DNA from: Deltaproteobacteria bacterium
GTDB taxonomy: Bacteria > Desulfobacterota > Desulfarculia > Adiutricales > Adiutricaceae
Direction of reading: 5' to 3'
Length of the DNA stretch: 64,000 nt
NCBI GenBank assembly: GCA_031279515.1
Contig: JAITII010000032.1
Coordinates: 36,303-100,302, forward strand
In this document: positions 6,791 to 15,300 of the stretch, one piece after another
Layout: each line of letters begins with the position of its first letter
How positions within the stretch are numbered: position 1 is the first letter of the stretch
Position numbers and translations under genes: made by a program
The notes under the pieces: model-generated
Databases searched by the model: none
Seen by the model: only the letters and a program-made list of their open reading frames with translations
Told to the model about the DNA's origin: nothing

Positions 6791-9175
6791 TTAGCAGCTG
6801 GAGTAGCCACAGTTATCACACTTTCTGCAAGATCCCTCTCTTCTTAAGGACAACTGGTGGCACTCGGGACACAGATCGCAGCCTCCTTTTTCGTGGGGTA
6901 CGGGCACCAAACCCCCCTTGTCCAGAAAATCCTTTCTCTGGCGCATGAGAAGCCCTATAGCCTGAGGCAGGCTATTACCCACTATGGGGTCCTCGCTCAT
7001 AAGGGTACGGATTATGACCCTCTGATCCATCTTTACCTTGCAAAGCACCTTTACCAGGTCATCAAAGAGGATAGGTGCCTTCCTCAAAGATACTGATAAG
7101 ATCATACCCAGGGCTGTGAAGATGGCGTTGACGTCTGCTCCCACGTCCCCAGCAGAGACAAAGACCTCTCGGATATTGTTGTTAACGTCGTGGGACAAGG
7201 TAATATGGGCGTTCAATGATGAGCTCCTGGCCTTATAGATGCGGCCTGGCCTATCGTCTCCTATGTCTTCTGTTAGCTCAGTTATTACTGATATCCCTTC
7301 AGAAGATTCTTCATTTTCCTTTTCTTTGGCCACTGTTATGACGCCTTTTAGGCTTGTGTCCCTGTACACAGTAAAGCCTTTTAAGCGCATATCCCTGGAG
7401 GCTATTATGAGTTTTTTTATCTCTTCTACTGTTACATTACTGGGAAGATTAACGGTCTTGGAGACCCCTGTGTGGTTGTGCCTCTGGAAGGCAGCCAACA
7501 TGTTTAGCTGCTCCGCGGGCAGAAGCTTTAAAGCTGTCTGGGCCTCGGCCCTTTCTCTAAAGTCAGGGTAATCGTCTAGGATATCGGCCAATTCAGCCGG
7601 CTTTAAGGTAAAGCTTATCCAGCCTTCTTCCGGGTCTCTGACCATCCTCTCCACTGCCAAGGCAAAAAAAGGCTCTATACCGGTATCAATGTTGCGTAGG
7701 AAAACCGAGACGCTCCCAGTGGGTGCCTGACTGGTGGTGAGGCAGTTGTAAAAACCCCCCCTTTCGTCCACCAGGTTTTTAAGATCCTCTATGATGTGGC
7801 CCGCAGTCTCCTTAAGGCCAGAGCTCTGAAAGGTCTCGGACAACTCAGAGAGGTGCTGTGTCCAGTAAGGGGCGTTCTCATAGACGTGCCCAGTTTGCCT
7901 TGCCAATTGGGCGGACATGGTGAGGGTCCCCAGGGTAAGTGAGGCCTGGGTAGTGCGGGCAAAGTCCACCGCCTGGGTGGACCCGTAATAGGCTTCTCCC
8001 CAAAAGGCCAGAAGTAAGGCCGTATGGAACCCTGAGATCCCCACTCCCACAGGTTTTTTAGCCTGGGTCTTCTCCCTTATCTCAGGGAGGGGATAGCCCT
8101 CGTCAAAGTCCAAGATAAGGCTTCCCAGATAGCTGGCCAGAGATGCAGTGCGCCCCAGGATACCCCAGAATTGACGGCAGAAGCAGTCGGTCCAATTGGC
8201 CCTATCGTCTTGGGGTGAAAGGCCCTCTTCTAGGAGCCTATTGTAGGTAATCCTGGCTAGACGCGCGGCATTTACAGTTATGAGGTTACAGGCTGTACCA
8301 CTGGAGGCCAAGTACTCCCCGCAAGGATTAGAAAATCTGGGCTCGTCTTCGGCCCTTAAAGGCGAATATTGGAGCATATTGTCCACAAAAAGGAGCCCAG
8401 GGTCTCCTGTGGTCCACATATTTCTTGCTATGAGGTCAATTAGGTCCTCCCTTTCCCAGAAATCCCCGAAGGCATTGACTGAGATATTCATATTGGAAAG
8501 GTGCGGACTTTGGACAGGGCGCTCTTCTATAGGAAGGCTCTGGATAAATTGATTTAACTTGGCATTGAAGTTCTTGGCCTGGATAAAGTCCTTGATATCC
8601 GGGTGATCATAGTCCATCTGCACCAAAAGAGCGCCCCTGCGTCTTCCCCCCTGGTTGGTGGTACCTGTAACAGCATCAAAGTCAGGCAAAAACCCCACTG
8701 GACCAGAGGCTATGCCCTGGCCATTGTCCACAGGCTTTCCCTTGGGTCTAAGCTTAGAGATATCAATACCTGCCCCTCCCCCTGCCATGTAGATGGTCCT
8801 CATCTTATGGCGAATGGCCTCTATCTCCCCTAAGCTATCGCCCACCCAGCCCAAGGGGTAGCAAGAAAAATATCCTGGCCTCCTGGTATGGGGATTGCCA
8901 AAGGACATAAGAAGCGGGGAAGCTGGAATAAGGTGCCTAGTGAGTAGGGCCAAAGCCAGGTCCTCTATGAGATCCGGATCGAAAATGGGGCTTTTAGAGC
9001 TTTTTAGCTTTGGTATCACCCTCTTGGCTATGATGGTCTGGTAGTCACCTTCCAAGGGTTCCCCGGTCTCTGGGTCCCTCACTGCGTAACGGGTGGAGGA
9101 AAGATACTTGTCCATATGGTCCCAGGCATTGTGGATCTCTTGGACTACGGGATTAATTCTGGCTTTTTTCTCCAT
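6791..9175 (-). CDS. nrdJ: Adenosylcobalamin-dependent (class II) ribonucleotide reductase
   Basis: Makes deoxyribonucleotides from ribonucleotides using a radical generated from coenzyme B12, so it needs no oxygen. The protein is 794 aa. Visible family features are an N-terminal Cys in PGYFSCYPLG, the glycine-rich GGGAGIDISKLRPKG, NPCGE near residue 284 (active-site Cys and Glu), and PTGSVSVFLRNIDTGIEP (finger-loop type). A C-terminal Cys cluster (CDLCPECHQLS...CRKCDNCGYSSC) fits the redox-active/zinc tail of these enzymes. There is no partner small subunit nearby, as expected for class II. The start is ATG, with only a weak SD-like GAG upstream. It lies next to cbiB and the riboswitch-controlled tonB operon, which fits a cell that depends on B12 for DNA synthesis. 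Annotation as vitamin-B12-dependent NrdJ is firm; substrate level (NDP or NTP) is not determined. Confidence 0.93.
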   Translation of the reverse strand: MEKKARINPVVQEIHNAWDHMDKYLSSTRYAVRDPETGEPLEGDYQTIIAKRVIPKLKSSKSPIFDPDLIEDLALALLTRHLIPASPLLMSFGNPHTRRPGYFSCYPLGWVGDSLGEIEAIRHKMRTIYMAGGGAGIDISKLRPKGKPVDNGQGIASGPVGFLPDFDAVTGTTNQGGRRRGALLVQMDYDHPDIKDFIQAKNFNAKLNQFIQSLPIEERPVQSPHLSNMNISVNAFGDFWEREDLIDLIARNMWTTGDPGLLFVDNMLQYSPLRAEDEPRFSNPCGEYLASSGTACNLITVNAARLARITYNRLLEEGLSPQDDRANWTDCFCRQFWGILGRTASLASYLGSLILDFDEGYPLPEIREKTQAKKPVGVGISGFHTALLLAFWGEAYYGSTQAVDFARTTQASLTLGTLTMSAQLARQTGHVYENAPYWTQHLSELSETFQSSGLKETAGHIIEDLKNLVDERGGFYNCLTTSQAPTGSVSVFLRNIDTGIEPFFALAVERMVRDPEEGWISFTLKPAELADILDDYPDFRERAEAQTALKLLPAEQLNMLAAFQRHNHTGVSKTVNLPSNVTVEEIKKLIIASRDMRLKGFTVYRDTSLKGVITVAKEKENEESSEGISVITELTEDIGDDRPGRIYKARSSSLNAHITLSHDVNNNIREVFVSAGDVGADVNAIFTALGMILSVSLRKAPILFDDLVKVLCKVKMDQRVIIRTLMSEDPIVGNSLPQAIGLLMRQRKDFLDKGGLVPVPHEKGGCDLCPECHQLSLRREGSCRKCDNCGYSSC

Positions 9176-9501
9176 CTTAGGCTCATTTAATAAGATTAAA
9201 TTTATTTTGTAGTTTAAGCTCTGAAAAGCTTGGAGCTAGCTTAGCTAGCAAGGACTCTAGAGGCTTATTTAGTTAAATCCAATGCCAATAAACAATTTTT
9301 AGCTGTTTATCTAAGAAACATTTTCTATATGTTTATATAATAAGCATGGAAAAGTCAATATATTGTATTTTCCCCCAAAAGGCAAGAATTTTTTCCAAAA
9401 AAGTGCCAGTAACAGAGAAAACTGTCCCCTGGGCCATATTAAGCCCTCTTATTTTATTGCTATAAAGTAGGGTAAAATATCCGTATGTGAAGGGACTGAC
9501 T
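9176..9501. other. Divergent promoter gap between nrdJ and the rhodanese gene
   Basis: AT-rich, with no gene. On the minus strand TTGACT and TATAAA, 15 bases apart (9332-9358), may form the nrdJ promoter. Facing the other way there are several TA-rich hexamers. No cobalamin riboswitch is visible upstream of nrdJ. The minus-strand ORF 9333-9665 overlaps the rhodanese gene and is rejected. Confidence 0.4.
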
Positions 9502-9993
9502 ATGGACCTGCCAAGAAACTTAAAAGCGCAACTTAAAGCCTTCCTTCCCTTCCTGCGGGCTGGGACCCTGATGCTGCTATTAGCTACCCTTACTTCTCTT
9601 GTCTTTAACTTCTTGCGGCCCAATCCCCTAATTCTTTTACCCAATAAGGATGCCACTTTTTCCAAAATATCCGACTATGGGCGCTTAGAAGAGCTTTTAA
9701 GTACCCCTGGGGTAGTTCTATTGGATGCAAGGATCAAAGACCTTTTCCAGCTGGGACACTTGCCAGGGGCAAAAAATATCCCCCCGGAGAGCCTCATGGA
9801 CCCTCTAAGCCCAGAGGCCAACTACTTAGATGGCCTAAAAAGGGATGCCCTTATTGTTACCTACTGCTCAGATCCCCTCTGTCCCATGGCAGAGGAGCTG
9901 GCGGGCTATCTTAAGGGTAAGTCCTTTGAAACAGTCTATATCTTTACCCCAGGCTTTGATGGCTACCTTGCCACTGGCAGACAAATAGAGTAG
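9502..9993 (+). CDS. Membrane-anchored rhodanese-domain protein
   Basis: Probable periplasmic sulfurtransferase-like protein. The start chosen is ATG 9502, with AAGGG seven bases upstream, rather than the GTG at 9487; this gives 163 aa. A hydrophobic helix (about residues 20-40, MLLLATLTSLVFNFL) anchors a single rhodanese domain with VVLLDAR, FQLGHLPGAKNIP and the active-site loop VTYCSDPLCPMAEELA. The Cys in YCSDPLC is the expected persulfide-forming residue. It lies 66 bases upstream of a MauE/DoxX-like membrane protein. A rhodanese next to MauE/DoxX suggests joint work in periplasmic thiol or sulfur chemistry, but the substrate is unknown. The stop codon lies inside a tandem duplication (see 9990-10059). 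Confidence 0.85.
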   Translation: MDLPRNLKAQLKAFLPFLRAGTLMLLLATLTSLVFNFLRPNPLILLPNKDATFSKISDYGRLEELLSTPGVVLLDARIKDLFQLGHLPGAKNIPPESLMDPLSPEANYLDGLKRDALIVTYCSDPLCPMAEELAGYLKGKSFETVYIFTPGFDGYLATGRQIE

Positions 9994-10059
9994 AGCCTAA
10001 TAACTAATTAGGTAGATAAATTTCGTAGAGCCTTATAAATAATTAGGTAGATAAATTTC
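9990..10059 (+). repeat. Perfectly adjoining 35-bp tandem duplication
   Basis: Two head-to-tail 35-base copies, 9990-10024 and 10025-10059, differ at only two positions. The first copy contains the rhodanese stop codon (TAG 9991-9993). The second ends directly at the ATG of the next gene and supplies its AGGT ribosome-binding-like element. The duplication therefore defines the whole spacer of this gene pair. Confidence 0.9.
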
Positions 10060-10533
10060 ATGGCTAAAATAGAGGCAAAAAATACCCTAGGGGAGAAACT
10101 ATTACATGCGGCCTACTTATTAGCCGTCCCTATCTTGGCAATCTCTTTTGCCTGGGCCGCTGTCTTAAAGATCATAGACATACAAGGGACCCTGGTTACC
10201 ATAAATGCCTATAGGATCGTACCCTTATTTTTCGCCCCCTTTATTGCCCTCCTCTTACCTTTTGTAGAGCTCACAATGGCTGTATTTCTGATAAGCGGGC
10301 CGCAAATTTACCGTAAAACAGCGGCCTTTATCCTGGGAGCACTCCTTATCATCTTTATGCTGGCAGCATTGCAAGGCCTTGTAAGGGACCTCGATTTTTC
10401 TTGCGGCTGCTTTGGATTTGGAAAGGAAGCGGAAAGGCCGGACATTTTTTTCTTTCTAAGGGATCTTGCCTTGACTGCCTTGGCAGGGATCATCCTCTTG
10501 TCCAGTAAAACCTGGCCTACTTTAAGGGCATAA
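10060..10533 (+). CDS. MauE/DoxX-like integral membrane protein
   Basis: A 157-aa protein with four predicted membrane helices (about residues 17-40, 49-72, 85-105 and 127-147). Between helices three and four it carries the motif DFSCGCFGFG, the CGCFG signature of MauE/DoxX-like membrane proteins. Members of this family are thought to assist disulfide or thiol chemistry in the envelope; MauE itself is needed to mature methylamine dehydrogenase. The rhodanese-domain gene immediately upstream is probably co-transcribed and points to sulfur or redox chemistry, though no methylamine dehydrogenase genes are present here. Exact function is unknown. Confidence 0.8.
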   Translation: MAKIEAKNTLGEKLLHAAYLLAVPILAISFAWAAVLKIIDIQGTLVTINAYRIVPLFFAPFIALLLPFVELTMAVFLISGPQIYRKTAAFILGALLIIFMLAALQGLVRDLDFSCGCFGFGKEAERPDIFFFLRDLALTALAGIILLSSKTWPTLRA

Positions 10534-10574
10534 GTTTAAGCCAAGGGGAGCCCCTTTTCTGCTATAATCTTAGC

Positions 10575-10618
10575 TTCCAGGCTGTTAAGGGGCCCTTGGG
10601 CCCCTTAACAGCCTGGAA
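10575..10618 (+). terminator. 21-bp perfect hairpin, probable bidirectional terminator
   Basis: TTCCAGGCTGTTAAGGGGCCC, two unpaired bases, then the exact complement. The stem is exceptionally long. It is followed only by CTTTAG, so the T run is poor; it may be a terminator-like element or a structured signal between the MauE-like gene and argJ. Confidence 0.6.
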
Positions 10619-10668
10619 CTTTAGCCTTTGGGGGCAATTTTAAAAGGAAAATAACCTAGGTACAGCAT

Positions 10669-11913
10669 ATGTATAAATACGCAGAATTATACTTTAATCC
10701 CTTAGCCTTTGATGCCACTATCCAAGAGGGCGGTGACCTTATGCCCAAGGGCTTTAAGGTATCGGCCATAGAAACGGGCGCCAGATACAAAAAAAGGCTG
10801 GACTTAGGGCTTATCAAGGCTGATAAGTTTTGTGGAGGGGCAGCTGTCTTTACCCGCAATATCTGCCGGGCAGCACCTATTTTATGGTCAGTGGATAAGG
10901 TGGATACTGGCTCTGCCATCTTAGTAAATGCCGGTCAAGCCAATGCCCAGACAGGGGACAAGGGCCTCTACCATTGCGAGAGTTTAGCAGAGACCCTGGC
11001 GCCTTTACTTGGTTTAAAGACCCATGAGGTCCTCTTGGCCTCCACCGGGGTCATAGGTGTTCCCCTGAACATTGAGGCTATTACTTCTGCCCTGGACGCC
11101 CTTGTGAAAAAACTAGGTGACAAGGGTTTTTGCGACTTTGCCTCAGCCATTATGACAACTGACACCAAGAGGAAGGCTTATACTGCTATAGGGACTTTAC
11201 CCAATGGCACGGCCTATCAAGTAAACGCCTGTGCCAAGGGTTCCGGCATGATTGCCCCTAATATGGGCACCATGCTGGCCTTTATCCTAACGGATCTTAA
11301 AATTACCTCTGAGGCTCTAACTGCGCTCTTAGAAGAGGTGACCTTGGAGACCTTTAACCGTATCACAGTGGACGGGGATACCTCCACCAATGACTCTGTC
11401 TTTATCATGTCCTCTGGAGCCGTAGATACCAATATTATAGATGACCCCAATAGCAAAGAGGCCTTAAGTTTTAAGGGCGTCTTATATGAGCTCATGATGA
11501 GACTTGCCTTAGACATAGTTGCCGATGCCGAGGGAGGCACCAAGGTGGTGCGCATCCTGGTCCAGGGAGCCACCACTGCCCAAGAGGCAGATAGTATTGC
11601 CAGGACCATAGCCAACTCCAACTTAGTGAAAACAGCATTTTACGGAGAAGACCCCAATTGGGGGAGGATTTTAGCCGCCATGGGAAGGAGTGGGGCCTTT
11701 TTCCACCCAATACAGGTGAGTCTTGATTTAGATGCTGTCCCCTGGGTACGAAATGGTTTGGATAATGGCAAGGATGAAGAAGCCAAAAAAGTCTTAAAAA
11801 AAGACTACTATACCTTAAAGGTCACCTTGACAAATGGCTATGGGGAAAGGAGCATCTGGACAAGCGACCTTTCGCTTGACTATGTTAAGATAAATAGCTC
11901 TTATAAATCATAA
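10669..11913 (+). CDS. argJ: Bifunctional ornithine acetyltransferase / N-acetylglutamate synthase
   Basis: Moves the acetyl group from N-acetylornithine to glutamate in the cyclic arginine pathway, and can also use acetyl-CoA. At 414 aa it has the normal length. The N-terminal MPKGFKVSAIETG is typical. The self-cleavage site KGSGMIAPNMGTMLAF is intact, with the Thr that becomes the nucleophile of the beta subunit. Other family blocks are NRITVDGDTSTNDS and GEDPNWGRILAAMGRSG. The start is ATG 10669; translation could also begin at the internal ATG before PKGFKV (10741), which would fit the family's usual N-terminus. It is monocistronic here, with no other arg genes adjacent. Confidence 0.95.
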   Translation: MYKYAELYFNPLAFDATIQEGGDLMPKGFKVSAIETGARYKKRLDLGLIKADKFCGGAAVFTRNICRAAPILWSVDKVDTGSAILVNAGQANAQTGDKGLYHCESLAETLAPLLGLKTHEVLLASTGVIGVPLNIEAITSALDALVKKLGDKGFCDFASAIMTTDTKRKAYTAIGTLPNGTAYQVNACAKGSGMIAPNMGTMLAFILTDLKITSEALTALLEEVTLETFNRITVDGDTSTNDSVFIMSSGAVDTNIIDDPNSKEALSFKGVLYELMMRLALDIVADAEGGTKVVRILVQGATTAQEADSIARTIANSNLVKTAFYGEDPNWGRILAAMGRSGAFFHPIQVSLDLDAVPWVRNGLDNGKDEEAKKVLKKDYYTLKVTLTNGYGERSIWTSDLSLDYVKINSSYKS

Positions 11914-11948
11914 TTATTTGGCTCTTTTCCCTTTTTACTAAAAATAGA

Positions 11949-12287
11949 ATGCCCTTAATTTTTTTCCTCATGCTGGCTCTTAATCCTAACCTTGATGCAG
12001 CTTCTATAAGCTATCATGACAGATTTCCGCAAAGAGATTTAACCATTTCAGAAGATTTCCTCTTTGCCGCCAGACCCAATCCCTACAATATAGGCAATTG
12101 TTACCAATATAAGAACTGCCTGGGAGAAAGTATTGGGAACATGTGGATAGCCGATCCTAAATTCTGTAAACCCTTAGGCGGCAAGAGCTGGATGAATGCC
12201 CAAGGTCGCTGCTTAAATTTTCCCGATGGTCCCCAGCCCATAAATCCCCAGGATTTTGCAGCCAAAAGCTGCAACGCGCGCCTTTAG
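11949..12287 (+). CDS. Small secreted protein of unknown function, cysteine-containing
   Basis: A 112-aa protein that I do not recognise. The N-terminus MPLIFFLMLALNPNLDAAS resembles a short signal peptide that could be cut near residue 18, although it lacks a positive n-region. The mature part has five Cys residues in a compact stretch (NIGNCYQYKNC, DPKFCKPLGG, QGRCLNFPDG, AAKSCNARL), suggesting a disulfide-bonded periplasmic or secreted protein. It is flanked by argJ upstream and a strong terminator downstream. No good SD is seen before the ATG, so expression is uncertain. The composition (no low-complexity sequence, ordered codon use) favours a real gene. Confidence 0.6.
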   Translation: MPLIFFLMLALNPNLDAASISYHDRFPQRDLTISEDFLFAARPNPYNIGNCYQYKNCLGESIGNMWIADPKFCKPLGGKSWMNAQGRCLNFPDGPQPINPQDFAAKSCNARL

Positions 12288-12316
12288 AGTGGGGGATAAA
12301 AAAAGCTTGCCACGCT

Positions 12317-12344
12317 AAAAGGGCGGCCTTTGGCCGCCCTTTTG
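12317..12344. terminator. Bidirectional terminator between convergent genes
   Basis: AAAAGGGCGGCC-TTT-GGCCGCCCTTTT is a 12-bp stem with A and T runs on the two sides. It can end both the upstream plus-strand gene and the minus-strand fliK-flgD-flgE operon. Confidence 0.9.
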
Positions 12345-12366
12345 TGTACCTGTAATAAGTAGGGAT

Positions 12367-15300
12367 TTATCTCTTCATCTCTATGACTTCCGCCAACATG
12401 GTGTCCGTGGTGGTTACCACCTTGGTGTTGGCCTGGAAGCCTCTCTGGGTTACTATCATGTTCACAATCTCATCGGCTAAGTCCGTATTGGATTGCTCTA
12501 AGAAATTTGCCCTTATGGTCCCAGTTCCACCGTAGCCCGGAGGATTTAAGGTAGCGGTACCTGACCAGCGGGTCTCCATATAGACATTGTCTCCTAGCTT
12601 GGAAAGGCCCCAGGGATTAATAAAGCGGGCCAGGCCAATCTGATAGAGAGGTTGATGGCGGCCATTGGTGTAGATACCTGTAAGGATGCCGTCCTTGTCT
12701 ATGGATACCCTCTGGAGGGATCCTGGCGGGTAGCCATCTTGGCTGGAAAAGATGTTTAGTGATTTGGAGGCGTACTGGGTGGTACCTTGCTCATCTAAGA
12801 TCCAGCGCTCTCCATCTGCATCCCCCGCTAGGTTATAGCGGGCTCCCATGTCTAAGGCAACATGCTGGATAATAGTTGGTAGCCCTTGGGGATAGGGTGG
12901 GTGCAAGGCCATGGAAGCGGATTGCACAAAGGCCAGGTCAAAGTCGAAATAGCCATCCTCATTGGGCGTCAAGTTGGTCCAGCCTAATTCTTCAGAATTG
13001 GCTATTACCTGTAGGGTATCCCCTACGGTAAAGCGCATAGGCGTACCTCCCTTGGAAAAGTTCACAGTTAAGCCTGAGCCAAAGGTATAGGGCCCTGTAT
13101 AGTTCTTATCGTAGACCTGGATCTTGCCTGAATTGCCATCTGAGTCTGTCCAGGTAAATCCTGAGACATCGGGTACTGTACCAAGGTTACCGGTCCAGAC
13201 TATATCGTATTCACGCTTGGTGGCCACGAGGGTCCCAGTGGTAGCTGAAAAGACCGGCTCACCGGTGTAGTAGCCACCAAAGGTGTAGTGGTTTATGGAA
13301 GAGGCAGTGGCAGGGGCTGTTACTACCGTAGCACTGGCGCTGGTAAGTCTGGCTGCCGCAGTCTTTGTCATATCAAGGTTCTGCGCCTCTATATCTTTAA
13401 CTAGACCACCATGACCATCGGGGCCGTCTGCAGTAAAGGTTATTTTACCCTTCTGGACTACGCCAGCAAAGGTAGCCCCATTCATGACTACGTTATTATT
13501 CACGTCCTTGCGGGCATCTTCGGTGGGATCGCAGGTGATAAGATAGTCCCAAACATTTTCCATATAGGGGTTGGGCTGGTAGTAGACCATGAGGGTATGG
13601 GCAGTTCCAAGGCTATCGTAGATGGTCCAGGGATTGGCGTGGGTATAATCTTCCGGATCTATCGGAGATTCTGTATTCGTCCCGTCCCAGGCACCGGCAA
13701 AACCCATGCCTTCCCTTTCCCAAGAGGGTATCTGGGTGAAAATGCTATCTAAAGCTGTTTGGTAAAGCGCATTGTAGACCGAGTCATAGGCGAGCTGGCC
13801 GGCATTTTTAGCAGCAGCTTCCGCTGTTATTTTGGCCGCATTTTGGGCTGTGGTTACCTCTGTGGCACTGGGGGCAACCTGCTCACTTTTCTGGAAATAG
13901 TTAGGCGGGCCAAGGTTCGTGTACCCCAAGGCCGTCATTCTGGCCTCGTATTCTGTGTTGTAAGCGGCGCGATAACCAGGGTCCAAAGATGTGTTGGGAT
14001 AGCCGGTAGTAAGTGCGATTGCAGCCTGTCCCGCTGCCCTTGCGGCTGCCAGGGCGGCCTGCTCTTCAGCACCACCCGCTACAGGAGAAGAGTCAACGGC
14101 TTTGACAAAACCTGTTATGGAAGCTTGACCGGTATAGCCGGTCAACGTAGTCGTCATATAATTGTCATAAGCTGTCTTATATGCGGTATCTTCGGCGGCT
14201 ATTCCACTGGGATAGCTGTAATTGGCAGGGGCCCCTGCGGCTATGGCCGCAGTTTTTCCGGCATTATCTGCAGCTGTCTTTTCAGTGGAATTGGCACCAA
14301 TTGAAAAATCTGTGCCGCTAGGGAGAGCCGCCATGGGGGTGTAGCTTGAATCAATAGTAAAACCCTGACTAATGAGGCTTTGGGCATAGGCATCTGCATA
14401 GGCCAAATCAGCTGCCCTATTATTGGAAGTGGCAAATCCTGGATAACTTGTGTCTACCAAAAGCGCCGCGGCCCGGCCGGCGTTTTCAGCTAAGGTCATT
14501 TGCGTGGTAGTTGGCTGCTTGGTGAAATCAGTATTACTAAGAGTCGGGGCCGTATAGCTTGCTAAGGTGTAAGAACCTGATAGCAAATAATCCGTGTAGG
14601 CTTCTAAGTATAAGAGCTTTGCCGTCCTATTGGTAGACGTGGAAAAATCAAAGCCCGGCTCCAGAACAGAAGCTGCTGCTACGCCGGCAGCATTAGCAGC
14701 CGCGGCATCGGCAGCAGCTGGCGTGGTAGTAAAAGTAGGCACAGCCAAGGTAGGATCATCGGATACGGTATAACCAGAAGCAACAAGGTAATTGGCGTAA
14801 GCTGCCACGTAAGCGAGATTCTTTGCCGAGGCGGCATCAGGATAGCTGGATATCCCCGCATGAGCCTTAGCTGCGTTGTCAGCTGCAGTCTGTTGCAAAG
14901 TAGTTGGATTAGTTAAAGCCTGGGCAGCAGTTACCAGAGTCGGCTGGGCATAGGACGAATTCATGGTATGGCCGCTACGAATTAATTCTTTCGCATAGGC
15001 GGCGGCATACTTTAATTGCTCTAGGTTTGTTCCTCCAGGATCGCCTCCTGCATTAAGACCAGCAGTATTTGCTGCAGCCATGGCTGCGGCATTGGCCGCC
15101 CTGCGGTATTCGTCCATTGGGGCCGTGTAGCCCTGGGAAGTCAAATAGGTGGTATAATTAGTAATATATACAGCGTCTTTTACTGCATCACCGGAGGGAT
15201 AGCTGGTATAGGGCGGGTTAGAAGTATTGGTCTGGGTTACTGCTGTGGAATTGGCGGCATTTAGTTCCCCCGTGGTGGGGCTAGTTCTACTGACCTTGGT

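Noticed and set aside
13411-14304. Two long plus-strand ORFs (113 and 181 aa) opposite flgE
   Set aside because: They are reverse-frame shadows of the repeat-rich flgE insert, which is clearly coding on the minus strand.
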